64,000 nt of DNA from Myroides oncorhynchi (GTDB lineage Bacteria; Bacteroidota; Bacteroidia; Flavobacteriales; Flavobacteriaceae). The stretch is taken from positions 4,089,066-4,153,065 of the forward strand of contig NZ_JAJJMP010000001.1 in NCBI RefSeq assembly GCF_020905415.1. The letters run 5' to 3'. Below are positions 28,126 to 36,918 of this stretch, one piece after another; within the stretch, counting starts at the first letter, position 1, and the number at the start of each line of letters is the position of its first letter. The position numbers and the translations under genes are program-made. Under the pieces are notes generated by a model. That model searched no databases. It saw nothing but the letters and a program-made list of their open reading frames with translations, and had not been told where the DNA came from.

Positions 28126-28767
28126 ATGAAAACACTTACTATAAACCAACAACAACTAATTATCGCTGAGATAGCAAGATATAATGTGCGTTATGCCAAT
28201 CTTAAAGAAGAATTGACAGATCATATCTTCTGTGAAATAGAAGAGCTATATCATACAAGATACGAGTTTGAACAAGCTTTTATACAAGTATTTGATAAAT
28301 GGCATCCTATGCTGACTCCTAGAAAAGACTTTAAGTATAGACATGTTCCTTCTTTTATCTCTAATACTTGGTATCGTAGAGATGATAACAGATGGAGAAT
28401 AGCAGGTGTTATTACTTTCTTATTTGCCTTAATCAATTCACTCTTTTTAAAATTAGATCATACCACTCATAATATTAGCTTCTTTGCGATCAGTTTGATA
28501 GGGCTTATATTATCTGTTCTACTATTCATGAAGAATCGCAAGAGACAGAACTATAGAGCTTCTTATTTGATTCTAAAATCTATGGTATCTGGTAGTACAC
28601 TACTTGTATTCACTCTTATACTTGGTACAAAAGTTTACAGATATATGATTAACGGCTTTACTATGGGAGACCTTGATCTACTATCATTAATTTCACTATA
28701 CCACTGTATCAATATTATAGTGTTATCTAGAGAAAATAGTAGACAACGTCGTACACAGATTGCTTAA
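28126..28767 (+). CDS. HAAS-like membrane protein 1 of the PadR operon
   Basis: A 213-residue protein with a soluble N-terminal helical domain (residues 1-~65, MKTLTINQQQLIIAEIARYN; core KEELTDHIFCEIEELY) followed by about four membrane helices (roughly 93-112, 117-133, 150-167, 180-198). The N-terminal domain is shared with the five paralogues downstream; the TDH-x3-E-IEEL core and the following AF-x5-W element are the conserved part. The membrane half has little similarity to them. Inferred to be a cytoplasmic-facing sensor or anti-regulator domain tethered to the membrane. Starts 26 nt after padR. Confidence 0.75.
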   Translation: MKTLTINQQQLIIAEIARYNVRYANLKEELTDHIFCEIEELYHTRYEFEQAFIQVFDKWHPMLTPRKDFKYRHVPSFISNTWYRRDDNRWRIAGVITFLFALINSLFLKLDHTTHNISFFAISLIGLILSVLLFMKNRKRQNYRASYLILKSMVSGSTLLVFTLILGTKVYRYMINGFTMGDLDLLSLISLYHCINIIVLSRENSRQRRTQIA

Positions 28768-28781
28768 AAAAACAAAATGCT

Positions 28782-29432
28782 ATGAAAACACTAACTACCG
28801 ACCAAATAAATCAAATAGAAGAGTTTTTAACCTCTCAATATAACATCAAATATCAAGACTCTCGTGATGAAGTTCTTGATCATATTGCTTGTGAAGTAGA
28901 GGAATTAATGAATGAGGGTGCATACTTTAGTGAAGCCTTTAAATTAACGATAGCTAAGTGGCACAGTCAATTAAAACCTTCACTACTAATGAAGAAAACA
29001 CCTAGACTAGTAGTAAATACATTTATCAGACAAGATGTAAAAGTGTTAACAGGACTTTTCTGTATAACTGCATTAGGTGTGATTAGTACTTATTCTTTCC
29101 TATCAAATTATATTTCATTAATATTTCTTGCGTTCTTACTCTCTGCTTCCAATATTATGTTATATGGTGTTACAAAATATGCTAAAACAAAAGTAGTTAA
29201 CTATAAAACGGACTATTGTAAAGAACAAATAACTGTATTAAGTTGGTTTAGCTTCTTCTTAATTGATATGATGGTATTCATTCTTTATATAGATGTACAT
29301 CCAAATGCTTTAGTCTATGTGAACCCTTTAATGTTATTCTTTGCATTGTTTATGAGTTGTGCAATTGGATATTTCATTGTAAAACTCCAAAAAGAATACA
29401 CTAAAGCCTCACCTTCAATACAACAATTATGA
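28782..29432 (+). CDS. HAAS-like membrane protein 2 of the PadR operon
   Basis: A 216-residue paralogue. N-terminal domain: MKTLTTDQINQIEEFLTSQY, then DEVLDHIACEVEELMNEG and EAFKLTIAKWH. About four hydrophobic helices follow (roughly 90-110, 112-130, 153-172, 178-198). The first ~45 codons are nearly identical in DNA to those of the gene at 29429, indicating recent duplication or gene conversion limited to this domain. Its end overlaps the next gene by 4 nt. Confidence 0.75.
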   Translation: MKTLTTDQINQIEEFLTSQYNIKYQDSRDEVLDHIACEVEELMNEGAYFSEAFKLTIAKWHSQLKPSLLMKKTPRLVVNTFIRQDVKVLTGLFCITALGVISTYSFLSNYISLIFLAFLLSASNIMLYGVTKYAKTKVVNYKTDYCKEQITVLSWFSFFLIDMMVFILYIDVHPNALVYVNPLMLFFALFMSCAIGYFIVKLQKEYTKASPSIQQL

Positions 29433-30034
29433 AAACACTTACTATCAACCAAATAAAACAAATAGAAGAGTTTTTAACCTCTCAATATAACATCAAGTAT
29501 CAAGATACTCGTGATGAGGTATTGGATCATATAGCCTGTGAGATAGAAGAACTGATAAATGAGGGGGCTGAGTATGACACTGCATTCAAAAACACTTTTA
29601 ATAAATGGCATAATGATTTAACGCCACATATGTTTATTCGTTATCATAATGTACCTTCTTATCTAGGTCGTCAATGGGTTAAGAGAGATGTACTTAGTAT
29701 CATCCTAGCAATGATAATAGGAATAGGATTACCTTATATCTTTAAAAACACAATAGAGGAATACAATCTAGCCAATATAATAGGTAACTCTCTATGTATA
29801 ACTAGTATCTTATTGGGCACTTTTATAACTATCCGATACTATGGAATCAAAGGATATAGGATAAGTCAACTAAAGAAAGATGTACTAGGTTACGGCGGTA
29901 TTTCTCTATTTTATCTTCTGCTTTTTTGGGGAGGTTTTACTTACAAATTGTTACCAATGATGTTTATTTTTACTCTATACCAACTCTACTACATATCAGA
30001 AATACAAAAAGTAAATATTAGAACTATTAACTAA
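29429..30034 (+). CDS. HAAS-like membrane protein 3 of the PadR operon
   Basis: A 201-residue paralogue with the N-terminal core DEVLDHIACEIEELINEG followed by AFKNTFNKWH and about four membrane helices. Its N-terminal domain is almost identical to that of protein 2, whereas the membrane part is unrelated at the residue level except for a conserved W-x-K/R-D element just before the first helix. ATG overlaps the stop of the preceding gene. Confidence 0.75.
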   Translation: MKTLTINQIKQIEEFLTSQYNIKYQDTRDEVLDHIACEIEELINEGAEYDTAFKNTFNKWHNDLTPHMFIRYHNVPSYLGRQWVKRDVLSIILAMIIGIGLPYIFKNTIEEYNLANIIGNSLCITSILLGTFITIRYYGIKGYRISQLKKDVLGYGGISLFYLLLFWGGFTYKLLPMMFIFTLYQLYYISEIQKVNIRTIN

Positions 30035-30040
30035 GCAATT

Positions 30041-30739
30041 ATGACAACACTAACCACTGAACGGATACAAGAGATAAGAGCCTTTATCATCAGTAAAGAT
30101 GTGAAGTATTACGAAACAATAGAAGAACTTACTGATCACCTAGCTTCTTCTATAGAAGAGAAATGGTCTGAAGGTGAAAATAATAACTTAGAATATCTAT
30201 TAGCTAAAGAATATGAAAACTTTGGTCCTTATAAATTCTTATCTATTCAAGAAAGTAGAGAGAAACAAAAATTCAGAGAATATAAACATATGTTTTTCAA
30301 ATCTTTAAAAGAGTTTTTTACATTTCCTTTAATAATTACAGTTTTAGCTATAGTATTACTAATTGCAGCATTACTTCATTGGATAGGTCAAGAGTATAAA
30401 TTCTTAACTATGATAGTTATGATGAGCCCTATAATTGTATTCATTTATATTTATGTAATAGATTTAGTGCTACGAAAAAAAGTGAAGACAAAACTACTAT
30501 TAGACAGTACTTATTCATCTGTTATGAGTTTTTCGTTACTCTCAAATACAATCTTCTTTAATGTCATTATGCAGGGCAAAAGGTTCTTTAATCTACCTAC
30601 TACTTATGACTCTATAGGAGATTGTTTATTAATGGCTTCGGGTATTACCTTAACTATACTTAGTATCTATGTTGGTCTTAAAATTATAAAGCCAGCCTAC
30701 CAAAATGAAAGAGATAGAGTATTAAAAACTATTAACTAG
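30041..30739 (+). CDS. HAAS-like membrane protein 4 of the PadR operon (divergent type)
   Basis: A 232-residue member of a divergent subtype: MTTLTTERIQEIRAFIISKD, then YETIEELTDHLASSIEEKW. It lacks the Cys of the other type (ACE replaced by ASS) and continues with EYLLAKEYENFG rather than AF-x5-W. Four membrane segments are predicted (roughly 97-115, 121-140, 165-182, 195-213). Most similar to the last member at 32312. The gap to the previous gene is 6 nt. Confidence 0.72.
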   Translation: MTTLTTERIQEIRAFIISKDVKYYETIEELTDHLASSIEEKWSEGENNNLEYLLAKEYENFGPYKFLSIQESREKQKFREYKHMFFKSLKEFFTFPLIITVLAIVLLIAALLHWIGQEYKFLTMIVMMSPIIVFIYIYVIDLVLRKKVKTKLLLDSTYSSVMSFSLLSNTIFFNVIMQGKRFFNLPTTYDSIGDCLLMASGITLTILSIYVGLKIIKPAYQNERDRVLKTIN

Positions 30740-30745
30740 ACACTT

Positions 30746-31408
30746 ATGGCAACACTTACTATTGATCAAATAAAAGAAATAGAAGAGTTCTTAATCACTC
30801 AGTACAATATCAAATATCAAGATACTCGTGAGGAAGTACTTGATCATATTGCCTGTGAGATAGAAGAACTGATGAATGAAGGTTATGAATATAGAGATGC
30901 TTTTGAACAGACTTTTATAAACTGGAAGGTTTTATTAAAAACAGATCCTTTTCATCTCTATAAAAACACCCCCTACTTTATCTCTAAAAACTGGATTGAA
31001 AAAGATAGTAGAATAAAAAACAACTCTATCTTATTGGGGATAATTCTTGCTGTTTGTCAAATGACAGCTCTAGTGTTTTCAAATAGTTTATACTTTATAG
31101 TTTCAATATTATTAGCTCTAGGTTCATTGAATATAGTATTTATGCTTAAACACTATATCAAAATGATAGCAAGTGAACATGCTGTTTATCTAAAGAAGAG
31201 AATTAAAAAAACAACTTCTTATAATGCCTTAATATTAGTGCTATTCATAAGTATCCTAATCTTTCAACACTTACTTAAAAAAGGCGATTTACTAGGCTTC
31301 ACTCAAGGTTTTATAATTGGAGGGGCTTTATTTGTTCCTTTTTCATTAACCTGGACACTGCTTACTTATAAATCGTACAAACAACAACTAAGCAAAACTG
31401 AAGTATGA
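30746..31408 (+). CDS. HAAS-like membrane protein 5 of the PadR operon
   Basis: A 220-residue paralogue of the first type: MATLTIDQIKEIEEFLITQY, REEVLDHIACEIEELMNEG, DAFEQTFINW, then a W-IEKD element and about four membrane helices. Its N-terminal domain is again close to that of proteins 2 and 3. The stop TGA overlaps the ATG of the secreted protein at 31405, indicating translational coupling. Confidence 0.75.
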   Translation: MATLTIDQIKEIEEFLITQYNIKYQDTREEVLDHIACEIEELMNEGYEYRDAFEQTFINWKVLLKTDPFHLYKNTPYFISKNWIEKDSRIKNNSILLGIILAVCQMTALVFSNSLYFIVSILLALGSLNIVFMLKHYIKMIASEHAVYLKKRIKKTTSYNALILVLFISILIFQHLLKKGDLLGFTQGFIIGGALFVPFSLTWTLLTYKSYKQQLSKTEV

Positions 31409-32301
31409 TGAAAAAAACAATTAACTTAATAATTCTATTATTATTCACTAGTATATCTTACTGTCAAATATCAGAAGATATAAATAGGATACTAGTCGAT
31501 GTACTATACAAAGACCAACATTATAGAAATCTATACGATAAAGAACAAGATAGTAATGCTAAGAAAGAGTTATCATCTACTATCTCTTCCTATGACAAGA
31601 AGAACCAAGAGATAGTACTTCCTATAATAGAACGATTAATTAATGGAGAAGATTTAAAATTAGATGAGACTAGTTGGAGTACTTGTTTCTTAGTACTACA
31701 ACACGCTGATTTAGAAACTCAATTAAAGTACAAAGACTTTATTTTACACTACTATAAAGCAGGTAAAATAAAGAATTACGAATATCTTATATTTATAGAT
31801 AGGATAAATGTAAATACTAATAGACTACAGACTTTTGGTAGTCAAGTAATAGAACTTCCTAATGGCAAGTTATTAGTATATCCATATGCTTCTTATGACA
31901 CTAGAATGAAAGCTTTTAACAGTATAGACATGAATATTCTTAATTTCTCAGTGATTAATGGCACTATGAGATACAGCACTAATCTAAACAAAAAGAAAGA
32001 AGAAGAGATCGGTAAGCAATATCCTATTGTAACTCTAAAAGAGAATGACTTTGTTTTTTTAGGAGCTGTTATAGACAAACAAGATTACAAAGGTGTAGCT
32101 GACATACAGGTTCTAAATAACAATATAATAGTTGCTACTACTGATGATACAGGTTATTTTCAATTTATAGTCAACAAGAATGAAGTTCCAAAAACTATTC
32201 GTTTTAAATACAATAACCTAGAATACACATACAAAACCGATACACCTATAGAGGGGACTGATTTCAGATTAATAGTGAAAGCTACTGAAGCCTTTAAATA
32301 A
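31405..32301 (+). CDS. Secreted DUF6624-like protein with C-terminal carboxypeptidase-regulatory-like domain
   Basis: A 298-residue exported protein, the odd one out in the array. A signal peptide covers residues 1-~20 (ends SYCQ). Residues ~25-175 resemble DUF6624: an acidic helical start, FLVLQHADLETQLKYKDF, then YLIFIDRINVNTNRLQTFGS (QHAD ... DRI.V ... Q.FG.Q words). Residues ~210-290 look like a transthyretin-like carboxypeptidase-regulatory fold (FLGAVIDKQDYKGVADIQV, TTDDTGYFQF). It probably acts in the periplasm, where it could present a signal to the membrane paralogues. DUF6624 assignment is from memory of the motif pattern. Confidence 0.65.
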   Translation: MMKKTINLIILLLFTSISYCQISEDINRILVDVLYKDQHYRNLYDKEQDSNAKKELSSTISSYDKKNQEIVLPIIERLINGEDLKLDETSWSTCFLVLQHADLETQLKYKDFILHYYKAGKIKNYEYLIFIDRINVNTNRLQTFGSQVIELPNGKLLVYPYASYDTRMKAFNSIDMNILNFSVINGTMRYSTNLNKKKEEEIGKQYPIVTLKENDFVFLGAVIDKQDYKGVADIQVLNNNIIVATTDDTGYFQFIVNKNEVPKTIRFKYNNLEYTYKTDTPIEGTDFRLIVKATEAFK

Positions 32302-32311
32302 GCGTAAAATT

Positions 32312-33004
32312 ATGATAAAAACACTAACTACTGACCAAATACAAGCTCTACACACTTTCGTAAAGAAACACTATGTAGAATACTATGATATCGAACTGGA
32401 GCTAGTCGATCACTTAGCCAATGGAATAGAGTCTCAATGGAGGGAGGATGCTTCACTTACCTTTGAAATAGCTTTAGACAGAGAGTTTAAGAAGTTTGGG
32501 GTATTTGGGTTTAGTGATGTGGTAGATAGAAAAGAAGGTACTTTAAAAAACTATTACATCAAACTAATATTAAAAGAGATAGTGCATTTCTTACATTGGC
32601 CTAAAGTAATTATGACTGCAGGGTTATATTATATGTTATACCTGGTGATAGCTTACTTATCACAGAGTTTTGAGCTAAGAGATATTACTTCTATTACTGG
32701 TCTCTTAGCAGTCAGTATCTCAGGAATATATTTTATCATAGTTAGTGTACAAACGAGAAGGGAAAGCAAAACAGAGAATAAAAGATGGTTAATGGACAGG
32801 GTTAGACTATCTATTCTAGCATTTCCAATAACTGCTTATTGGTTATTCATCACAATACTCTCAGGTATCTCTAGATACTCTGTTCATTTATGTGTGCTAA
32901 GCGTATTGTTCATTGGGTTATGGTTATATATTACCCACTTTGTGATATCACCTCAGCTAAAACGAGAGAAAGAAAATATTAAAAATAAGATACTAATGGT
33001 TTAA
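32312..33004 (+). CDS. HAAS-like membrane protein 6 of the PadR operon (divergent type)
   Basis: A 230-residue member of the divergent subtype with protein 4: MIKTLTTDQIQALHTFVKKH, DIELELVDHLANGIESQW, then ALDREFKKFGVFGFSDV. About four membrane helices follow (roughly 95-113, 123-142, 165-185, 190-210), and a basic C-terminal tail. Last gene of the operon; a hairpin terminator lies downstream at 33091. Confidence 0.72.
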   Translation: MIKTLTTDQIQALHTFVKKHYVEYYDIELELVDHLANGIESQWREDASLTFEIALDREFKKFGVFGFSDVVDRKEGTLKNYYIKLILKEIVHFLHWPKVIMTAGLYYMLYLVIAYLSQSFELRDITSITGLLAVSISGIYFIIVSVQTRRESKTENKRWLMDRVRLSILAFPITAYWLFITILSGISRYSVHLCVLSVLFIGLWLYITHFVISPQLKREKENIKNKILMV

Positions 33005-33090
33005 TCAACTACACACTATGATCGCATTTATAACTAAAATAGTCTTATACATCTGTAACCTTTTATTACATTGGTTATAGTACTGTTGTG

Positions 33091-33118
33091 GTAGTTTTAC
33101 AGAAAAAAACTACTTTTG
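33091..33118 (+). promoter_or_regulatory. Terminator overlapping rlmH promoter
   Basis: GTAGTTTT (33091-33098) pairs with AAAACTAC (33106-33113) and is followed by TTTTG, a plausible end for the membrane-protein operon. The 3' arm and U-tract themselves form TACTTTTG (33111-33118), a perfect TAnnTTTG -7 element 19 bp upstream of the rlmH ATG. Confidence 0.55.
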
Positions 33119-33137
33119 CAAAAAATAAATCAGACAG

Positions 33138-33611
33138 ATGAATATCAAATTACTTGCAATCGGTAAAACAGACAGTAAACCATTACAAACATTAATGGAT
33201 GAATATATGAAGAGATTGTCTTTTTATGTGAAGTTTGACTTAGAAGTTATTCCCGATATCAAGAATGCAAAGAATATGTCTGAAGAGCAACAGAAACTAA
33301 AAGAAGGTGAACTAATCTTGTCTAAAATAGGTCCTACTGACCAATTAATCTTACTAGACGACAAGGGGAAAGAGTTTACTAGTATTGGCTTTGCCGATGA
33401 GTTACAGAAGAAGATGAACTCGGGTATCAAGACCTTGGTATTCGTTATCGGTGGTCCTTATGGCTTCTCAGATGACGTATATAAAAATGCAAAAGGGAAA
33501 ATATCATTATCTAGAATGACATTCTCCCATCAGATGATTCGTTTATTTATTATAGAGCAAATCTATAGAGGATTTACTATCCTACGCAATGAGCCTTATC
33601 ACCACGAATAG
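33138..33611 (+). CDS. rlmH: 23S rRNA (pseudouridine1915-N3)-methyltransferase
   Basis: A 157-residue SPOUT methyltransferase acting on helix 69 of 70S ribosomes. Family landmarks: MNIKLLAIGKTDSKPL start, LILLDDKGKEFTS, FVIGGPYGFSDDVY (the SAM-binding knot), and the C-terminal FSHQMIRLFIIEQIYRGFTI with the final YHHE. Length is exactly that of the family. Own promoter at 33111. Confidence 0.97.
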   Translation: MNIKLLAIGKTDSKPLQTLMDEYMKRLSFYVKFDLEVIPDIKNAKNMSEEQQKLKEGELILSKIGPTDQLILLDDKGKEFTSIGFADELQKKMNSGIKTLVFVIGGPYGFSDDVYKNAKGKISLSRMTFSHQMIRLFIIEQIYRGFTILRNEPYHHE

Positions 33612-33676
33612 GTTTTATAATTAACAGTTTACAGTGAATGGTTGACAGTAATCCGTTTCACGATTTTACTACTCTA

Positions 33677-34285
33677 CTAATAGATTAAATCTGTCTTTAA
33701 AAACTTGTCTACTACTTCTTTTTCTACAAAGAAAATACGCGTTTGTAGATAAGTTTCATACGTAAGATCTTTATTCACTCCTAACTGTAGGCTATCCTTG
33801 TCCTTTATTGCTTCTAATAATTGGTCTTTTGTTACAGCCTTTCCTTCTACTAAAAAGTTATTAGCATCTTTAAGATATACTACCTTATCCAGTGTAGTTG
33901 GCCCTACGAATCCGTAGTCAAAACCTTTAATAGGAAATAGAGACAAGTGTTTATGTAAGGTATCAGCATAGCTAAGATATACGCCCTTCTCATCTCTGTG
34001 CATATTATCCTCTGCGTATTTGTGATCTTTGATACGCTTAATCTCTTGTAATACTTCTTTTACATTAAGATCACGCTGTATAGATACAACATAATTCGTA
34101 CCTGCTATTCTATTTGCTTCATTGATGTTTATAGCCTTCCCATCTTCTCCTGTTTCAAAATAAATAGGTGAATGATCATCCACTCCTTCTTCCACGATAA
34201 AAGCTGCACGACTTAACTGCATCTCTTTTTTATTACAACTTGCTAATAACAGGATAGCAGGAATTAATAATAATACTTTTTTCAT
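33677..34285 (-). CDS. Hypothetical lipoprotein downstream of folP
   Basis: A 202-residue lipoprotein with signal peptide and lipobox (MKKVLLLIPAILLLASCNKK; Cys at residue 17). The mature domain is soluble, mixed alpha/beta, with no motif I recognise. The ATG overlaps the folP stop by 4 nt, so it is translated with folP. A functional link to folate synthesis is not implied by its sequence. Confidence 0.75.
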   Translation of the reverse strand: MKKVLLLIPAILLLASCNKKEMQLSRAAFIVEEGVDDHSPIYFETGEDGKAININEANRIAGTNYVVSIQRDLNVKEVLQEIKRIKDHKYAEDNMHRDEKGVYLSYADTLHKHLSLFPIKGFDYGFVGPTTLDKVVYLKDANNFLVEGKAVTKDQLLEAIKDKDSLQLGVNKDLTYETYLQTRIFFVEKEVVDKFLKTDLIY

Positions 34286-35106
34286 ATACTCAATTGTTTT
34301 ACTATTTCTCTTGTTTGTACTGCCTCTTTCACATCGTGAACCCTTAGGATGTGTGCTCCTTTTTGTAGAGCGACAGTATTTAATACTGTTGTGCCATTCA
34401 ATGCTTCTTGAGGTGTAATGTCAAATAATTTATATATCATCGACTTTCTAGATATACCTACTAAAATAGGCAATTCAAAAGAAGATAACAACTCCATTTT
34501 ACCCATTAGCTCATAATTCTGTTCTAAGGTCTTCGCGAACCCAAAACCTGGGTCTAATATCAGGTCATTTATCTTGTACTCTCTAGCTTTTGCTATTCTT
34601 TCTGAGAAGTATATATTCACTTCTTTCACTAAGTCAGTATAGTCAGTCATCAACTGCATTGTCTGAGGATTTCCTTTCATATGCATCATAATATAAGGCA
34701 CCTGAAGTTCTCCTATAGTTGGTAACATCTGCTCATCTAGATGTCCTGCTGCGATATCATTAATAATCGATGCACCAGCTTCTACAGTAGCTCTTGCTAC
34801 ACCAGCTCTAAAAGTATCTATGGATAAATGTGTCTTAGGAAACTCTTTTTGTAATAACTCAATGATAGGTACAATGCGTTCTATCTCTTCCTGCTCACTG
34901 ACAAACTCTGCACTGGGTTTACTAGAGTAAGCTCCTACATCTATAAAGTCTGCCCCATCTTTTATCATCTGCTCTGCGTGAACTAAGAAAGCACTATCTG
35001 TCTTATACTGTCCGCCATCAAAAAAAGAATTAGGTGTTATATTCAGTATTCCCATTATTTTAGGAGTACTCAAATCAATTAATTCTCCTTTACAATTTAT
35101 TGTCAT
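34282..35106 (-). CDS. folP: Dihydropteroate synthase
   Basis: TIM-barrel enzyme (274 residues) condensing DHPP with p-aminobenzoate; the target of sulfonamides. Visible motifs: MGILNITPNSFFDGGQ, DFIDVGAYSSKPSAE, SIDTFRAGVARA, ILDPGFGFAKTLEQNYEL and LVGISRKSMIY. The upstream frame could begin at a TTG (35115), but the ATG at 35106 (MTINCKGELIDLS) is preferred. Upstream lies a divergent promoter region shared with the DUF1599 gene, with a -7-like TATTTTTG on the minus strand at 35156-35163. Confidence 0.95.
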   Translation of the reverse strand: MTINCKGELIDLSTPKIMGILNITPNSFFDGGQYKTDSAFLVHAEQMIKDGADFIDVGAYSSKPSAEFVSEQEEIERIVPIIELLQKEFPKTHLSIDTFRAGVARATVEAGASIINDIAAGHLDEQMLPTIGELQVPYIMMHMKGNPQTMQLMTDYTDLVKEVNIYFSERIAKAREYKINDLILDPGFGFAKTLEQNYELMGKMELLSSFELPILVGISRKSMIYKLFDITPQEALNGTTVLNTVALQKGAHILRVHDVKEAVQTREIVKQLSI

Positions 35107-35231
35107 TGTGTGCAATGCGTTACTTTTTTATGTAGTTTTATATTATTAATTACATCAAAAATACTTCGACCTCTTTCAAAGGGCTAGTATTATTAGTATT
35201 TTTGAAAAAATATTACACAAATATAATCTAA

Positions 35232-35777
35232 ATGAATACGACTTCTGCTCAATTCGACCAAGTAATTACTATTTGCCGAAACTTATATATCAAGAAAATG
35301 ACTGACTATGGATGTTCTTGGAGAATCTTAAGAATGACTTCATTTACTGATCAAATATACATCAAAGCTCTTAGGCTTAGAAGTATTCAAGATAATGTAG
35401 TACGCAAAGTAGATGAGGGTGAAATACCTGAGTTTATCGGTATCATCAATTACTGTATCATGGCTCTCATCAGTCTAGAGATCGGTGTGTCTACACATCC
35501 TGATTTATCAGTAGAAGAGGCTACTGCTCTTTACGACAAAAAGGTAGCCGAAACAAAACAACTGATGGAAGACAAAAATCATGACTATGGAGAGGCTTGG
35601 CGCGATATGCGTGTAAGTTCTCTAACAGATATTATCTTACAAAAACTACTACGTGTAAAACAAATAGAAGACAACCAAGGTAAAACTATCGTATCTGAAG
35701 GAATTGATGCAAATTATCAAGACATGTTGAACTATTCTGTATTCGCATTGATACACTTAGAGTTGCCAAACCAATAA
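35232..35777 (+). CDS. DUF1599 protein (two tandem repeats)
   Basis: A 181-residue protein made of two DUF1599 units. Repeat 1 contains KMTDYGCSWRILRMTSFTDQ and repeat 2 KNHDYGEAWRDMRVSSLTDI, each followed by KALRLRSIQDN / KLLRVKQIEDN. Function unknown; proteins of this kind resemble nucleotide-modifying phage or thymidylate-related factors. A -7-like TATTTTTG (35197-35204) lies 27 bp upstream. It leads the unit DUF1599-DoxX-permease-TlpA-tpiA. Confidence 0.88.
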   Translation: MNTTSAQFDQVITICRNLYIKKMTDYGCSWRILRMTSFTDQIYIKALRLRSIQDNVVRKVDEGEIPEFIGIINYCIMALISLEIGVSTHPDLSVEEATALYDKKVAETKQLMEDKNHDYGEAWRDMRVSSLTDIILQKLLRVKQIEDNQGKTIVSEGIDANYQDMLNYSVFALIHLELPNQ

Positions 35778-35805
35778 ACCACTATACTAACACAATCAAA
35801 TTACT

Positions 35806-36906
35806 ATGAAAATAATAGCTCAATTATCTAGAATCTTTGTAGGTGTATTATTTATCCTATCTGGTTTAGTCAAACTAAATGACCCTATGGGGTTCTCCTA
35901 TAAACTAGAAGAGTATTTCTCAGAAGCAGTTCTGAATCTTCCTTTCTTGACTCCTTACGCAGTAAGTTTAGCTGTCATATTAGTCATCGCTGAGGTTATT
36001 TTAGGTGTTGCTCTATTAATAGGATATGCAAGAAAGTTGACATTGATGCTATTATTCTTAATGATTGTGTTCTTTACATTCCTTACCTTCTACTCTGCTT
36101 ACTTTAATAAAGTGACAGACTGTGGATGTTTTGGAGATGCTGTACCATTAACGCCTTGGGGCTCTTTTACGAAAGACATTGTACTTTTAATCTTGATTCT
36201 TATCATTATGAAGTATAACCAAGTAATTAAACCTATCTTCTCGTCTAAAGTGAATGGTATTATCATATTAGCTTCTTTAGTACTATGTAGTTTTATGGGA
36301 TACTGGGTACTTAATCACCTTCCTCTTAAAGACTTTAGAGTGTATAAAATAGGTACTAATATACCTGAAGGAATGGATATACCTGAAGATGCGCCACGTG
36401 CTGTATATGATATCACGTTCTACTACGATGTAAATGGAGAAGAACGCAAGTTCTCAGATAAAGAATTGACTAAACTTCCTGAAGGTGCTAAATACCTTAG
36501 AAGAGAAGAAAAGCTAGTATCAGAAGGATACCAACCTCCTATCCACGACTTGACAATGGATAAAGATGGTGAAGACCACTTATCGATGATGATGGGAGAA
36601 CCTAAGCTAGTCATGCTTATCTCGTATGACTTAAAGAGAGCAGACGAAGCTGGTCTAGAGGCTATGAGAGACTTTGCTAATAAAGCAATCGTAAAAGGAT
36701 ATGTAGTAGCAGGTATGACAGCATCAAGTCCTGATCTTATCCAACAAGTAATCAAAAAGCACAAACTACCTTTTGAATATTACACTTGTGATGGGACTAC
36801 ACTTAAGACTATCGAACGTGGTAACCCTAGTATCGTAGTGATAGAGAGTGGTGTTATCGTAGATAAAAAACATTGGAACGACAGAGAATCTGTAAACTTA
36901 AAATAA
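35806..36906 (+). CDS. BT_3928-family DoxX-like membrane protein
   Basis: A 366-residue protein. Residues 1-~150 are a four-helix DoxX/MauE-like membrane domain (IFVGVLFILSGLVKLNDPMG; Cys pair VTDCGCFGDAVPLTPWGSF), followed by another membrane helix and a C-terminal ~190-residue periplasmic region with thioredoxin-like features but without a CxxC. The CGCFGD motif is typical of MauE/DoxX partners of redox proteins. Co-transcribed with a TlpA-type thioredoxin two genes downstream, so probably part of envelope redox maintenance. Confidence 0.85.
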   Translation: MKIIAQLSRIFVGVLFILSGLVKLNDPMGFSYKLEEYFSEAVLNLPFLTPYAVSLAVILVIAEVILGVALLIGYARKLTLMLLFLMIVFFTFLTFYSAYFNKVTDCGCFGDAVPLTPWGSFTKDIVLLILILIIMKYNQVIKPIFSSKVNGIIILASLVLCSFMGYWVLNHLPLKDFRVYKIGTNIPEGMDIPEDAPRAVYDITFYYDVNGEERKFSDKELTKLPEGAKYLRREEKLVSEGYQPPIHDLTMDKDGEDHLSMMMGEPKLVMLISYDLKRADEAGLEAMRDFANKAIVKGYVVAGMTASSPDLIQQVIKKHKLPFEYYTCDGTTLKTIERGNPSIVVIESGVIVDKKHWNDRESVNLK

Positions 36907-36918
36907 GAACAACTACCC

